64,000 nt of DNA from Photobacterium carnosum (GCF_002849605.1 NZ_NPIB01000016.1:42703-106702), one strand, 5' to 3'; shown: positions 17,591-26,953, counted from the stretch's first letter. Notes: generated by a model from the letters alone, not told the origin. A program made the numbers and translations.

Positions 17591-18676
17591 ATGGCTGGAA
17601 ATACCATAGGACAATTGTTTCGCGTTACCACCTTTGGCGAAAGTCATGGGGTAGCATTGGGCTGTATTATTGACGGTTGCCCACCAGGATTAGCACTCAT
17701 AGAAGCTGACATGCAACACGATCTTGATCGTCGTCGCCCTGGCACCTCAAAATATACTACTCAACGTCGCGAAGCGGATGAAGTTAAGATTTTATCCGGT
17801 GTCTTTGAAGGTCAAACAACGGGTACATCGATTGGTTTACTGATTGAAAATACCGATCAACGCTCAAAAGATTATTCTAATATTCAGAATTTATTCCGTC
17901 CCGGTCACGCAGATTATACTTACCAGCAGAAATATGGCGTACGTGATTACCGTGGTGGTGGTCGATCATCTGCACGTGAAACCGCTATGCGTGTTGCTGC
18001 GGGTGCTGTTGCTAAAAAATACCTTAAACAAGCGCATGGAATAGAAGTATGTGCTTACTTATCACAAATGGGTGATGTAAAAATAGATAAGGTTGATTGG
18101 CAACAAATTGAACAAAATGCCTTTTTCTGCCCTGATGTCGATAAAGTCGACGCCTTTGATGAGCTGATCCGTAACCTTAAAAAAGACGGTGATTCGATTG
18201 GCGCTAAAATTACCGTGGTTGCTCGTAACGTACCTGTAGGTTTAGGTGAACCGGTATTTGATCGTTTAGATGCTGATATTGCCCATTCATTAATGAGTAT
18301 CAATGCCGTTAAAGGGGTTGAAATTGGTGATGGTTTTGATGTGGTTGAACAACGGGGCAGTGAACACCGTGATGCCATGACATTACAAGGATTTAAAACT
18401 AATCATGCGGGCGGTATTTTGGGGGGTATTTCATCAGGGCAAGATGTTATTGCGCATATAGCTCTAAAACCGACCTCAAGTATCAGTATTCCGGGTGAAA
18501 CCATCACTAAGCAAGGTGAATCAGCCGAAGTGATCACGAAAGGTCGTCATGATCCCTGTGTTGGTATTCGTGCGGTTCCGATTGCTGAAGCGATGTTAGC
18601 GATTACGCTGATGGATCACTTATTGCGTAACCGTGGTCAAAATGCAGATGTAGTCACAACAACACCGAAGATTTAG
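17591..18676 (+). CDS. aroC: chorismate synthase
   Basis: FMN-dependent last step of the shikimate pathway: EPSP to chorismate. 361 residues, the E. coli length, starting [20 protein letters not shown] at 17591, preceded by AGGGGAAG at 3-10 bp; the frame is open 22 codons further upstream but without family homology. Visible signatures are [36 protein letters not shown] and [20 protein letters not shown]. Single-gene unit between the EIIABC terminator and an inverted-repeat terminator. Confidence 0.97.
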   Translation: MAGNTIGQLFRVTTFGESHGVALGCIIDGCPPGLALIEADMQHDLDRRRPGTSKYTTQRREADEVKILSGVFEGQTTGTSIGLLIENTDQRSKDYSNIQNLFRPGHADYTYQQKYGVRDYRGGGRSSARETAMRVAAGAVAKKYLKQAHGIEVCAYLSQMGDVKIDKVDWQQIEQNAFFCPDVDKVDAFDELIRNLKKDGDSIGAKITVVARNVPVGLGEPVFDRLDADIAHSLMSINAVKGVEIGDGFDVVEQRGSEHRDAMTLQGFKTNHAGGILGGISSGQDVIAHIALKPTSSISIPGETITKQGESAEVITKGRHDPCVGIRAVPIAEAMLAITLMDHLLRNRGQNADVVTTTPKI

Positions 18677-18704
18677 AGCTTGGTTGCGCTGTAAATTAAT
18701 ATTG

Positions 18705-18732
18705 AAATGACGGAATAATTTTATTCCGTCAT
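18705..18732 (+). terminator. hairpin after aroC made of two element ends
   Basis: AATGACGGAATAA and TTATTCCGTCATT form a 13-base inverted repeat, 29 bp past the aroC stop. The arms match the ATGACGG right end and CCGTCAT left end of the extragenic element placed back to back. No long T-tract follows, so termination is a guess. Confidence 0.55.
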
Positions 18733-18832
18733 TCCTTATAGTGAATGCAAACCATCCACCGTCATTCTCTTTGCTAGTATCTTTCTGTTGTAGCAAAAGT
18801 AAATATCTCTCAGATAGCCTCATACCTTAACT

Positions 18833-18852
18833 TGTTGTGGCTTAATGAACTT
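18833..18852 (-). repeat. 20-bp inverted repeat, left partner
   Basis: TGTTGTGGCTTAATGAACTT; its exact reverse complement occurs at 20728-20747. The pair brackets the TRIC, epmC and yfcL genes. Confidence 0.7.
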
Positions 18853-18873
18853 GTACACCTAAAGAAGAAGATT

Positions 18874-19491
18874 TTACACTTCAGCTTCTTCGAAGTTAAA
18901 TACGGGTAAACTCCAGCTAAAGAACACAGCAGCCATACGTAAACCAAAGCCAACAACCAATGTTACTAGTGTGGTTGTATCAGCAGGGACATTAAAGTGC
19001 AGCATCGTGACATATATAATGCCAGCAAGGAAAGACACTGACGCATAGAGTTCTTTGTGTAATACCATTGGCTTGCTACGAGTGATCATATCGCGAAGTA
19101 ACCCACCAAAAACCCCTGTAATGACTGCCGCTACTACACAGATAATTGGTGATAATCCCATTGTGATTGCAACTTGGCAGCCAATAATACTAAATACAAT
19201 CAAGCCAATAGCATCAAGAATAATAAAAATCTTATGAAAGCGTACGACCCATTTACCTAATACTGTCGTTAATAAGCCAGCAACGCAGGTGATGACTAAA
19301 TATTGTGGGTGTGCCACCCAACCAAGTGGATAGTGGCCTAATAAAATATCACGCATTGTGCCGCCACCAATAGCCGTTGCACTTGCGACTAACATGACCC
19401 CGAACCAATCCATATGACGTTTACCAGCGGCGAGTGCGCCCGTCATTGCTTCTGCAGTAATACCGATAATGTATAAGATAGAAAGTAGCAT
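18874..19491 (-). CDS. TRIC-type cation channel family protein (YicG/UPF0126)
   Basis: Small inner-membrane protein of 205 residues with about seven hydrophobic segments. It has the internal duplication of the family: two halves each with a Gly-rich turn and Arg-Asp, AIGGGTMRDILLG (about residue 40-50) and VFGGLLRDMITR (about 127-138). Bacterial TRIC proteins form trimeric monovalent-cation channels; the physiological role of YicG-type members is poorly known. Convergent with aroC and divergent from epmC. Confidence 0.88.
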   Translation of the reverse strand: MLLSILYIIGITAEAMTGALAAGKRHMDWFGVMLVASATAIGGGTMRDILLGHYPLGWVAHPQYLVITCVAGLLTTVLGKWVVRFHKIFIILDAIGLIVFSIIGCQVAITMGLSPIICVVAAVITGVFGGLLRDMITRSKPMVLHKELYASVSFLAGIIYVTMLHFNVPADTTTLVTLVVGFGLRMAAVFFSWSLPVFNFEEAEV

Positions 19492-19805
19492 AATAACTGT
19501 GATGGCCGTTGTTTATCATAAGAATAGGGTATTGTAATAGTGACAGTTATCAACTTCTAATGAAAAGAATTTAATGTCAGATGAATTGAATTCATGCAAG
19601 AAACACTTTTATTATTATTTGTAGTGGATATGTGAGCTTTCTCGCTATTTCTTACCAGAAGATGACGAATGAGATTAAAGAGATCAAGTAAAATAATTCT
19701 CATGTTGTAGCTCTACCTTTTTACTTAATGGCTCTAAATGTTCAAACAATATATAATTCGCTGGTTAATTTAAATTGTATCCAAATGAATGAAATGAAAA
19801 CACAT
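19492..19805. other. intergenic region between TRIC gene and epmC
   Basis: About 314 bp, AT-rich, divergent promoter region. I see no repeat, terminator or recognisable operator in it. The epmC frame stays open upstream to 19728. Confidence 0.5.
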
Positions 19806-20357
19806 ATGAATCATGACTATAACGATCTTATTCGTTTGTTTAATACGGTCTTTTTAGAGCGTTTAAATACTGAATTATTACTAGGTGGCGATGAGCCTAT
19901 TTACCTTCCTGCCTCAGAGGAACGTACGCATCATCAAATTATCTTTGCTCGTGGCTATTATGCGTCAGCGATGCATGAGTTAGGGCATTGGTGTATTGCG
20001 GGTGAAGCAAGACGCTTATTAGAAGATTATGGCTATTGGTATCAACCCGATGGACGTAGTGCTGAAGTACAAGCTGCATTTGAAGTGGTTGAAATTAAGC
20101 CGCAAGCGATAGAGTGGATTTTATCGGCCAGCTGTGGGTTTAACTATCAGGTAAGTTGCGATAATCTAAGTGGTAACTGTGAGCCTGATAGAGTGGGATT
20201 CACGTTAAAAGTACGAGAGCAAGTTATCAACTATTTAACGAACGGTATTCCAGAGCGAACCAAAATGTTATCCGATACCTTCCGTGATTTTTATGGTATT
20301 GCACCACTAACGGCAGCTAATTTCCCCAAACCGATTCCATTAACTGATTATGCTTAA
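19806..20357 (+). CDS. epmC: elongation factor P hydroxylase
   Basis: YfcM/EpmC hydroxylates the beta-lysylated lysine of elongation factor P. From ATG 19806 (MNHDYNDLIRLFNTVFLERL) the protein is 183 residues, nearly the 182 of E. coli. Upstream in-frame ATGs at 19728, 19785 and 19797 exist, but family similarity begins here; none has a strong ribosome-binding site. The metal-site motif MHELGHWCIAGEARR, CDNLSGNCEPDRVGF and LTNGIPER are conserved landmarks. It is followed by yfcL after 15 bp, an operon also seen in enteric bacteria. Confidence 0.92.
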   Translation: MNHDYNDLIRLFNTVFLERLNTELLLGGDEPIYLPASEERTHHQIIFARGYYASAMHELGHWCIAGEARRLLEDYGYWYQPDGRSAEVQAAFEVVEIKPQAIEWILSASCGFNYQVSCDNLSGNCEPDRVGFTLKVREQVINYLTNGIPERTKMLSDTFRDFYGIAPLTAANFPKPIPLTDYA

Positions 20358-20372
20358 CCGCAAGGATAGAAC

Positions 20373-20630
20373 ATGATCCACGATTATGAACAAAAGCTAT
20401 TACAGCTGATTGATAACAATATTGACAGTGCAACGGATGACGAACTGTTTGCTGGTGGCTATTTACGCGGCCATATTTCACTTGCCGCTGCCGATTGTGA
20501 ACAGCAAGGCATTGATGATATTATTGTTATGCAACAAAAAGTAAAACAAAGCTTGCGGGATGCAAAAAGTGAACTTAGCCCAAGCGATTGGCAATTAGTA
20601 CAGCAATACAGTGATAAATTAATGGCGTAA
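20373..20630 (+). CDS. yfcL: YfcL family protein
   Basis: 85-residue acidic, all-helical soluble protein (MIHDYEQKLLQLIDNNIDS). Matches the YfcL family in length and in the ELFAGGYLRGHISLA segment; function is unknown. It follows epmC by 15 bp with an AAGGAT ribosome-binding site, and the same pairing is known from E. coli, which suggests a link with EF-P modification or simple co-transcription. Confidence 0.85.
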   Translation: MIHDYEQKLLQLIDNNIDSATDDELFAGGYLRGHISLAAADCEQQGIDDIIVMQQKVKQSLRDAKSELSPSDWQLVQQYSDKLMA

Positions 20631-20727
20631 TTGTATCCAGTTTGAAGAATATCAATCATTATAAGTTAATAACCGTCCTTTTTGTCATTCCTTAATTTTC
20701 GGTATGGCGGCTAGCTCTGTAGTGATT

Positions 20728-20747
20728 AAGTTCATTAAGCCACAACA
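20728..20747 (+). repeat. 20-bp inverted repeat, right partner
   Basis: AAGTTCATTAAGCCACAACA, exact reverse complement of 18833-18852. Confidence 0.7.
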
Positions 20748-20842
20748 CTCCCAATGCTTTGCTTTTTTCCTAGAAATTGTTATATCTGCTTTTCCTCGAG
20801 ACTCGAAATCTGAGCTTCCTCGCACAGTTACTTCCTAGTTAT

Positions 20843-20881
20843 AAAAAATCCGCCATAACCGTAAAGGTATGGCGGATTTTT
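20843..20881 (-). terminator. bidirectional terminator of ompA
   Basis: AAAAATCCGCCATA / TATGGCGGATTTTT, a perfect stem with loop ACCGTAAAGG. A/T tracts on both sides let it serve yfcL and ompA, which converge here. Confidence 0.9.
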
Positions 20882-20938
20882 AGTGAGTACATCTTACGTA
20901 ATTAATACGCAGTACTAAAGTTCAATTGTTAGTATAAA

Positions 20939-21910
20939 TTACTTAGCAACAACTTGAGTAACTGTTTCGATGTTTAGCTCAGGAGCAATGATGTCAACAC
21001 GACGGTTTTCAGCACGGCCTTTAGTTGTATCGTTAGGTGCGATAGGATCTAGCTCACCACGACCTTCACTAAGAATGCGATCTGAACCAACATTTAGGTG
21101 AGTACGTAGTGCTTGAGCAACTGCTTCTGCACGTTGTTGAGATAGCTTTTGGTTGTATGCTTCAGGACCAGTACTGTCAGTGTGACCAACAACAGTAATT
21201 GTTGCATCAGGGTATTGGTCTAGACGTGCTTCGAAAGGCGCTAGTTGTGCCGCATCACCTGTTGTGATTTTAGAGCTATCGAATGCGAAAGGAACAGTTA
21301 ACTTTAACTCGTCAATTGTAGCTACAGATACTTGATCAACGTAAACAACTTCTGGAGCAACAACAGGAGCTGGAGCGCCCCAATGGTATGCTAGAGAAAC
21401 GCCAGCGAATTGAATGTCAGCACCAGCTACATCTTTGTAGTATTGGTATTCAATGCTTGTAGATACATTGTTGTTGATGTAGTACTCAGCACCAACACCA
21501 GCTGTTGAAGCCCAACCGTTGTCGTCACCTGTTGCGCCGTTTTTAGCGTTCCAATCGTAGTAGAAAACACCTAGTTTAGCGAATACATCAAACTTGTCAT
21601 TAATAGCGTAAGAATATTTACCTACAAGATCCGCGCCTTGTGCAGTAAATTTACCTTGGCCATTAGTAACGCTAGCGCTACCTAAGTTAGTGTAGCCTAC
21701 TTCAGCTGCAAACCAAGGTGTGATTTGGTAACCAGCGAAAACACCACCTGAAAGGTTTTTGTCATCAAGGTTGATGCTGTTAGTACTGTCTGTAATGTTG
21801 TAGAAGCTATTACCTAAACGCGCACCAGCATAAAAAGGATTATCTGTTGCAGCATTTGCCACGCCAGATACAAGAAGAGCAAGAGGTAGTACTAGAAAAG
21901 TCTTTTTCAT
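20939..21910 (-). CDS. ompA: OmpA-family outer-membrane protein
   Basis: Abundant outer-membrane protein that also anchors to peptidoglycan. 323 residues: cleavable signal peptide (MKKTFLVLPLALLVSGVANA, cut near residue 20), an eight-stranded beta-barrel to about residue 180 with alternating aromatic strands, a short linker (PAPVVAPEVVYVD), and a C-terminal OmpA domain with TVVGHTDSTGPEAYNQKLSQ and GRAENRRVD, the diaminopimelate-binding loop. Codon use looks highly biased, as expected for a strongly expressed gene. It lies just left of the polysaccharide locus but has its own promoter and terminator. Confidence 0.93.
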   Translation of the reverse strand: MKKTFLVLPLALLVSGVANAATDNPFYAGARLGNSFYNITDSTNSINLDDKNLSGGVFAGYQITPWFAAEVGYTNLGSASVTNGQGKFTAQGADLVGKYSYAINDKFDVFAKLGVFYYDWNAKNGATGDDNGWASTAGVGAEYYINNNVSTSIEYQYYKDVAGADIQFAGVSLAYHWGAPAPVVAPEVVYVDQVSVATIDELKLTVPFAFDSSKITTGDAAQLAPFEARLDQYPDATITVVGHTDSTGPEAYNQKLSQQRAEAVAQALRTHLNVGSDRILSEGRGELDPIAPNDTTKGRAENRRVDIIAPELNIETVTQVVAK

Positions 21911-22279
21911 AATATTTGCCGTATTTTCCTAATTGTAGATAGAACCGATCTAAACCGGTAATTTTTGCACTATTATATGAAAGTGCTTGTCTATACCCTA
22001 CAACAACAAATGCTATTAGGATATATTTTTTATATATAATAATGCATTTTTTTTGAATGATATAGCAATTAAACAGCGTTTCATTTAATTTATCATTTTT
22101 AGTGTAATAAACTGTTAATAAAGAACCGAACAATTCCTTTTTAGTATGTTTTTTGTTGGGGTATTGCCTTTACCACAATTATTAAAAGTGCTTATTTATA
22201 ACAATGAGTCGTATTGCGATGAAAAGCGACAATACAAAAATGGGTTGCCGCTTCGTAATACGGTTGAGTTATTTAACTT
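21911..22279. other. intergenic region ompA to gfcD/yjbH
   Basis: 369 bp, AT-rich, containing the ompA leader and -10 box and, at the right, the 3' end zone of the gfcD-like gene. GTCGTATTGCGATGAAAAGC (22208-22227) with GCGACAATAC downstream could be a weak hairpin. No gene seen. Confidence 0.45.
21972..21977 (-). promoter_or_regulatory. probable -10 box of ompA
   Basis: Perfect TATAAT on the minus strand, about 60 bp before the ompA ATG. No good -35 hexamer at 16-18 bp is visible, so the promoter may depend on an activator or be weakly matched. Confidence 0.4.
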
Positions 22280-24502
22280 TTAGTTATTAAAGGCTTTACG
22301 TCCGCTCCATGGTTGACGACTATCAGTTAAGTCATACAAGTGATATTGACGGTCCAACATCTGACCACCATCTCGCGTTAATGGAACCCAAGATATTTGT
22401 GCTCGGCTAGTACTCGGTTTAACAGTCAAAATATCGAATGGAATTGAGATGTAAAAACCTTTATTAAAGCTGCCTTCGCCATATTCTTCTGCTGACATAC
22501 TGGTTTTAGTAATAAATGCCCCAGCGATAATGCCGCTATCAAATTGCTTTGAGAAGTCGATAGTAACACCAGTATCTTCCGCTAAATAACGTCCAGCACT
22601 AACCTTTAATAAGGTATTAGGCAGCCATTGCCATTGTGGTTGATAATAAGCGGTTAAGTTACCTGTTGCTGCTCCCGTTTGAACTTCATATGGACGACTT
22701 AAATGATCATCATATTGCTTTTGATCTTTAAAAAATCCAAAGGCGGAATGAGGATCACGCTGTTTCACGTAATTGACATCCAGTCCAAGAGCCCAATTAC
22801 TGCCAACAGGGCGATAAAGCATCTCGCCACCAATACCACCAAACATCGCTTCTAAATAACCCGCATACGCTTGGGCATACCAATCACTAGATACTTGATC
22901 TAGCCATGTTAGCTGTAAGTTATTCATTCGCAATGTGTTATCAGTGATATACTGACGAACAAGGGTACGGACTCGCTTATTATGAGTGCCATCTGGCGGT
23001 ACATCATATTTAAATTTATCGTAGGTATCGTAAAGGTTTAAATAAACTGAGCCGCCAACAGTGAGGTGGTTATTAAACCAATAATCAGCACTGCCCGTAG
23101 CACCAACATTAAACATATAAAAGCCTTCAGATCCCCCTAATGATTGTTGTAGCGTTGGTGCAATACCGACATTCCAGTTTTGGTTAAGATCAACCATTGG
23201 CTGACCTTTAATATTCGTCGGTGCGGTAGTGGTACGATTATCTGCAATATTACTGCCGATATAATCATTATTAGCCACTTGCAGCAATTGTTGGCGGTTA
23301 AATACCGTTTCAGTGATCGGTTGGTTAGACATTGTTTCAATTATTTTAAATTGCTCTACCGCAGGTGCTTGGTTATTGAGTAAGATTCCCGCACGTAATT
23401 GAGCTTGATCGCGATCGCGATATTTAACTTGCTCGGCAACCACTGTAATACTGTTATCGCCATTCTGATAAATAGTCGGATTTTTATAGCCAGCAATTTT
23501 TTCTACATCTTGAGCCAGTTGTTGCCATTGCTCTGGGGTAAGAGTCTTTGCTGTTGGCGCTGTTGTTACTGAAGGCATAGGTTCATCTAACCAACTGGCT
23601 TTAAGTTGATTAAAGTTAGTATTAACACTTAAACCAAAGCTCACCGTAGTACCGCGCTCATAACTGATATTCGCCGTTGCCCAGTCTGTTAATTGATAAA
23701 CAGCACCAAAATTAAAGGGTGTTTTAGGCGTCATGTTATGGCCGCGATTAGCACGAAAATCATCGGTGTAATCGTTGCCATCATATTCAAGTTTTAGCTG
23801 CAATGGTTGCCATGGAGTTTGGTATTCGATACCACCATAAAGGGCTGCATTACCCTTAAACCAACGGCCAGTATCAAAACTACCACCGTTACCTTTATAA
23901 CCATTATCACGGTCACAAAATTTATCACTTACTTTACATAATGGATTGGTAATGTTACCTCGTTGACCGATATAACCCCAGCCTAAGCCGAGCGTAAAAT
24001 CTAAAGGTCCAACACGTTTATTGGCGGCAATGAATTCACCATCAAATAAACCAGTGCCGCCGAGGTCACGAATACCCATTGCAACTTCAGGTAACCAATA
24101 AGACTCTTGCCATAAACGCAGTTTTACATCAATGCCTTTATCAGTATATAAGGTGTCACCACTAAAGCTTTGGTCGCTACTGTAATAAAGATCAGGTACT
24201 TGGGTATAACGAATAGTGGTTTCTAGCCATGGCAACAGTTGTAATGATGTCCAGTAATGGTGGTAATCACTGCTAATAGTGGTACCAAAAGTAAATTCAC
24301 CTTCAGACTGCATACGTGCGGTAGGCATCTGCATTAAACCCACGCCACCAAAATCACTATTAGAATAGCGCATTTCTGGGTAGCTAAATTCATCTGCTTG
24401 TGCATTACTGAATGGAAGTAACGCAACTGCCAATGTAGATAAAGCAAACAAAGGACGTTGATATAGGGTGTGGCGAGTAGAAGCCGATGTGACAGAGTTC
24501 AT
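22280..24502 (-). CDS. YjbH/GfcD family outer-membrane exopolysaccharide protein
   Basis: 740 residues with a signal peptide (cleavage after FSNAQA, about residue 36) and long beta-rich sequence with repeated aromatic strand patterns, fitting the YjbH/GfcD family of outer-membrane beta-barrels encoded with capsule or exopolysaccharide genes. It begins with SYPEMRYSNSDFGGVGLMQM, the conserved N-terminal block of this family. Role in export or secretion of polysaccharide is known only in outline. Its ATG overlaps the stop of the GfcC-like gene, so the two are translationally coupled; last gene of the leftward operon. Confidence 0.9.
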   Translation of the reverse strand: MNSVTSASTRHTLYQRPLFALSTLAVALLPFSNAQADEFSYPEMRYSNSDFGGVGLMQMPTARMQSEGEFTFGTTISSDYHHYWTSLQLLPWLETTIRYTQVPDLYYSSDQSFSGDTLYTDKGIDVKLRLWQESYWLPEVAMGIRDLGGTGLFDGEFIAANKRVGPLDFTLGLGWGYIGQRGNITNPLCKVSDKFCDRDNGYKGNGGSFDTGRWFKGNAALYGGIEYQTPWQPLQLKLEYDGNDYTDDFRANRGHNMTPKTPFNFGAVYQLTDWATANISYERGTTVSFGLSVNTNFNQLKASWLDEPMPSVTTAPTAKTLTPEQWQQLAQDVEKIAGYKNPTIYQNGDNSITVVAEQVKYRDRDQAQLRAGILLNNQAPAVEQFKIIETMSNQPITETVFNRQQLLQVANNDYIGSNIADNRTTTAPTNIKGQPMVDLNQNWNVGIAPTLQQSLGGSEGFYMFNVGATGSADYWFNNHLTVGGSVYLNLYDTYDKFKYDVPPDGTHNKRVRTLVRQYITDNTLRMNNLQLTWLDQVSSDWYAQAYAGYLEAMFGGIGGEMLYRPVGSNWALGLDVNYVKQRDPHSAFGFFKDQKQYDDHLSRPYEVQTGAATGNLTAYYQPQWQWLPNTLLKVSAGRYLAEDTGVTIDFSKQFDSGIIAGAFITKTSMSAEEYGEGSFNKGFYISIPFDILTVKPSTSRAQISWVPLTRDGGQMLDRQYHLYDLTDSRQPWSGRKAFNN

Positions 24503-25275
24503 TACAACGTCCTGTTGATTAGCATTAAAGAAATAGCATGGTTTAATTCACTGTAATTATGAAATAGTGATTGATAGCCAATGAAAATGATCGCTCCTGG
24601 TGCAATATCGTTATGGTTATTATTCCAGTACGCAATCGGGTGTTGTTGTATCACGCCATCAGGCTGAATAACCGTTACTTCACTATTGGCGGCGATTGTA
24701 AGCGGCGTTACTTGAGTTAAATATTCTTTCGCCGCCATGCGAGGTTGCCAGGTTATTGTTTGTGGCTTTTCAATGGCACCAATAACGATTACTGACGTCG
24801 GGCGATTAGCTAATTGCAGTTGGTAATTGCCATTTAATAATGGATTGTCGGCTTTATTTAAACGTACTTTATCGATATCAATATTGACGGGCAGACGTTG
24901 GTGATGAATATGTTGTTGTAACCATTGCGCAGTATTGGAAAAACTATCGCTAATAACGGCATCATCACGGTGTTGTTGACTTAATTGTGTCAGTTGGGTG
25001 ATCAATGCTTGTTTGGTTTTAGGTTCAGTCGCGGTGCTTAAGCTGCTACCAAGCCAATAAGATGTTTCAGAAACAGTACGTTGTTTGAGGCTATCGCTAA
25101 CAACTTGCGCCAAGCGTACGGGTTCTGCGTAGTGCAATGTTACTGCCGCTGCAGAAGTACCGTTGGCATACAATGTGATTATACTTTGCGCAAAACTGGG
25201 TATGGAAATAAATAAACACAGGCTCGCTAGAACATAACAGCGATAGCGAGAGAATAGAGGGAAAAGTGAAAACAT
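24502..25275 (-). CDS. YjbG/GfcC family capsule protein
   Basis: 257 residues: signal peptide (cleaved after SIPSFA, about residue 29), then a periplasmic protein. VVIGAIEKPQTITW and IPTVIQPDG-like segments with GAIIFIGYQS near the end fit GfcC, whose domains resemble the SLBB-type ring domains of the exporter Wza. It probably assists polysaccharide export at the outer membrane. Middle gene of the gfcABCD-like operon, overlapping gfcD and 13 bp from gfcB. Confidence 0.85.
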   Translation of the reverse strand: MFSLFPLFSRYRCYVLASLCLFISIPSFAQSIITLYANGTSAAAVTLHYAEPVRLAQVVSDSLKQRTVSETSYWLGSSLSTATEPKTKQALITQLTQLSQQHRDDAVISDSFSNTAQWLQQHIHHQRLPVNIDIDKVRLNKADNPLLNGNYQLQLANRPTSVIVIGAIEKPQTITWQPRMAAKEYLTQVTPLTIAANSEVTVIQPDGVIQQHPIAYWNNNHNDIAPGAIIFIGYQSLFHNYSELNHAISLMLINRTL

Positions 25276-25288
25276 AAATACGCTACCG

Positions 25289-26005
25289 TTAGTTAAAAGG
25301 TTTAAGGATAGTCATTTCAACACGAGGTAAAGAAGGCGCAATATATTGTAGGCTCTTTACGACTTTACCGGTTTGTTGTTCAATCCAAAAAGTATTGTTG
25401 TAATGTTTATTTAATTGCTTAACTAACACATTTTCATTAAAACGTAGTACAGGTACTGATTTGCCATTAATGGTTAATACTTCTGCGTGATCAAACACAA
25501 ATACAGAATCTAACTGATAACCACTGTGGTAACCTGGCTGCCAATCAATGGTGCGTTGCCATTGCTTTGGTGTTGTTGCAAGGTGCAGCCCTAAAGATAG
25601 TGGATCGGGGCTAGTGCTGTGAGTGGTTAATAAATTGCCTTCACTTAAATTAACTGTTTTTATAATTCGTCCACTCTGAGTAATCAGCATACCGTTATCA
25701 CTAGCAAGCCATTTTAGTTGTGGTGGATTGTTTTTATTACTATGGGTTATTGTTTTTCCTGTTGGTGTTTCAGCAAACGCTAATACCATAAATAATTGAT
25801 TATTATTACCAATACGGACGTATGTGCTGGCATAAGGTAGTTGAGTTACCTCATAACGAGATTTGTGAATATCAGCAGAGCCTTGAATCGCTAATCGAAC
25901 AGTATCATTAACATTCTTTACTTTTTGGGTACAGCCTGAAATGAAAAAAAAAGGAATAAATATAAATAGTAGTTTGAAAGGGAATGACTTTATAAATTTA
26001 AGCAT
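25289..26005 (-). CDS. YjbF/GfcB family lipoprotein
   Basis: 238 residues with a lipoprotein signal (FFFISGC, lipidated Cys25; residue +2 Thr favours the outer membrane). The rest is a soluble beta-rich domain; WQRTIDWQPGYHSGYQLDSVF and LPRVEMTILKPF fit the YjbF/GfcB/YmcC family found only with group 4 capsule and Yjb exopolysaccharide genes. Second gene of the leftward operon, 115 bp after the small gfcA-like gene. Confidence 0.87.
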   Translation of the reverse strand: MLKFIKSFPFKLLFIFIPFFFISGCTQKVKNVNDTVRLAIQGSADIHKSRYEVTQLPYASTYVRIGNNNQLFMVLAFAETPTGKTITHSNKNNPPQLKWLASDNGMLITQSGRIIKTVNLSEGNLLTTHSTSPDPLSLGLHLATTPKQWQRTIDWQPGYHSGYQLDSVFVFDHAEVLTINGKSVPVLRFNENVLVKQLNKHYNNTFWIEQQTGKVVKSLQYIAPSLPRVEMTILKPFN

Positions 26006-26120
26006 CCAAATTACTTCCGATAGACTATTAGGGTTGAGCTATAGATTTCGGAAATCGAATAGCTTATATAAAGAAATAACCGTGACGAGCACGGTTATTA
26101 ACAGACTAAATAAGAATAAT

Positions 26121-26399
26121 TTATTTAGTAGTACCAGTCGTTACTGATGTTGAGTTAGTGTTGCCTGAATCAGAAGCAGCAACAGCAACAGCAGCAACAG
26201 CCGCCGCAGCTCCAACGACAACAGCTGTTGTCACGCCAGTAGCAGTAGCAGCAGCAGTGCTTGCACCTGCTGCTGTACCTGTTGTAGTTGCAGTCGTTGT
26301 TGTTGCAGGTGTTGCTGCATCATCAACAACATAACCGCCAGCAAATGCTGATGAAGACATAGCCATAGCGGCTAGAAGAACTAATGCATTTTTTTTCAT
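26121..26399 (-). CDS. YjbE/GfcA-like Ala/Thr-rich secreted small protein
   Basis: 92 residues from the ATG at 26399, which has AAGGA nine bases upstream; the frame extends 14 codons further but those lack signal-peptide character. Signal peptide MKKNALVLLAAMAMSSSAFA, then GGYVVDD, a Thr/Ala run (residues 28-52), a Val/Ala hydrophobic stretch (about 55-75) and a Ser/Asn/Thr tail. This matches YjbE/GfcA, threonine-rich small proteins always encoded first in these operons; their function is unknown. Being first and short, it may be made in excess. Confidence 0.82.
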   Translation of the reverse strand: MKKNALVLLAAMAMSSSAFAGGYVVDDAATPATTTTATTTGTAAGASTAAATATGVTTAVVVGAAAAVAAVAVAASDSGNTNSTSVTTGTTK

Positions 26400-26953
26400 G
26401 ATGTAAATCCTTATTGATAAAAATAATATATAGGCCGTCAAAATCTGACGATTATTGGTGTTGAATTATTAGCATACTAATTTAATAATTATACAGAGAA
26501 AAAGAATATAACTATGTAAGTTTTTTTTATCTTTTATGCTCTCATATGTATAAAGTGTGATCTAGATCGCTATTGTTGGATATTAAGTGATTTTATCACC
26601 GTAAATGATTTGTAAACCTTATTATTTTATGAATGCCTTTTATTACAAATGGTTAACTTTTTTTTTGGGGATTATATATAGATAATAAATGAGCAAATTT
26701 TTATATTTCATTTTATATCTAAATTAAGTAGAATCTGGCAGCTATATAAATATTAAAAATGTCATTTTTTGATTTTTTAGATATATATGTAATTTCCATG
26801 CGGATTATTGCATTTATATACTTAATACGTTTATGTTTTACAAATAACAGAAAATTATACTTCTATAGCAAGTGAGGAGCTGTAACCTTCGGGCGGTAGC
26901 ATGCTTGTTTGTAATGAATTCCCATCAATCAATGCTGAAATGAACTTAATCTA
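26400..26953. other. divergent control region of the polysaccharide locus
   Basis: About 550 bp between the gfcA-like gene and wza. Very AT-rich from 26450 to 26870, with runs of T and A (a likely H-NS target, inference). It must hold both divergent promoters. The ops/JUMPstart element is at 26875-26904 on the wza side. GTGATCTAGATCGC (26558) resembles half of a CRP site. Confidence 0.6.
26892..26904 (+). promoter_or_regulatory. ops element within a JUMPstart-like leader (RfaH recruitment)
   Basis: GGCGGTAGCATGC matches the ops consensus GGCGGTAGYNTGC. Just upstream, GAGCTGTAACCTTCG resembles the TAGCTGTTAAG part of the JUMPstart sequence that precedes capsule and O-antigen operons. Paused RNA polymerase at ops recruits RfaH, which suppresses termination over long operons. 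It stands about 50 bp before the wza start on the coding strand. Confidence 0.85.

Larger units (their letters stand above)
20631..20938. other. intergenic region yfcL to ompA
   Basis: 308 bp between convergent genes. Contains the right partner of the 20-bp inverted repeat (20728-20747), TCCTCGAGACTCGAAATC, a decayed piece of the GAGTAGCGAG-type hairpins, and the ompA terminator. No gene seen. Confidence 0.55.
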
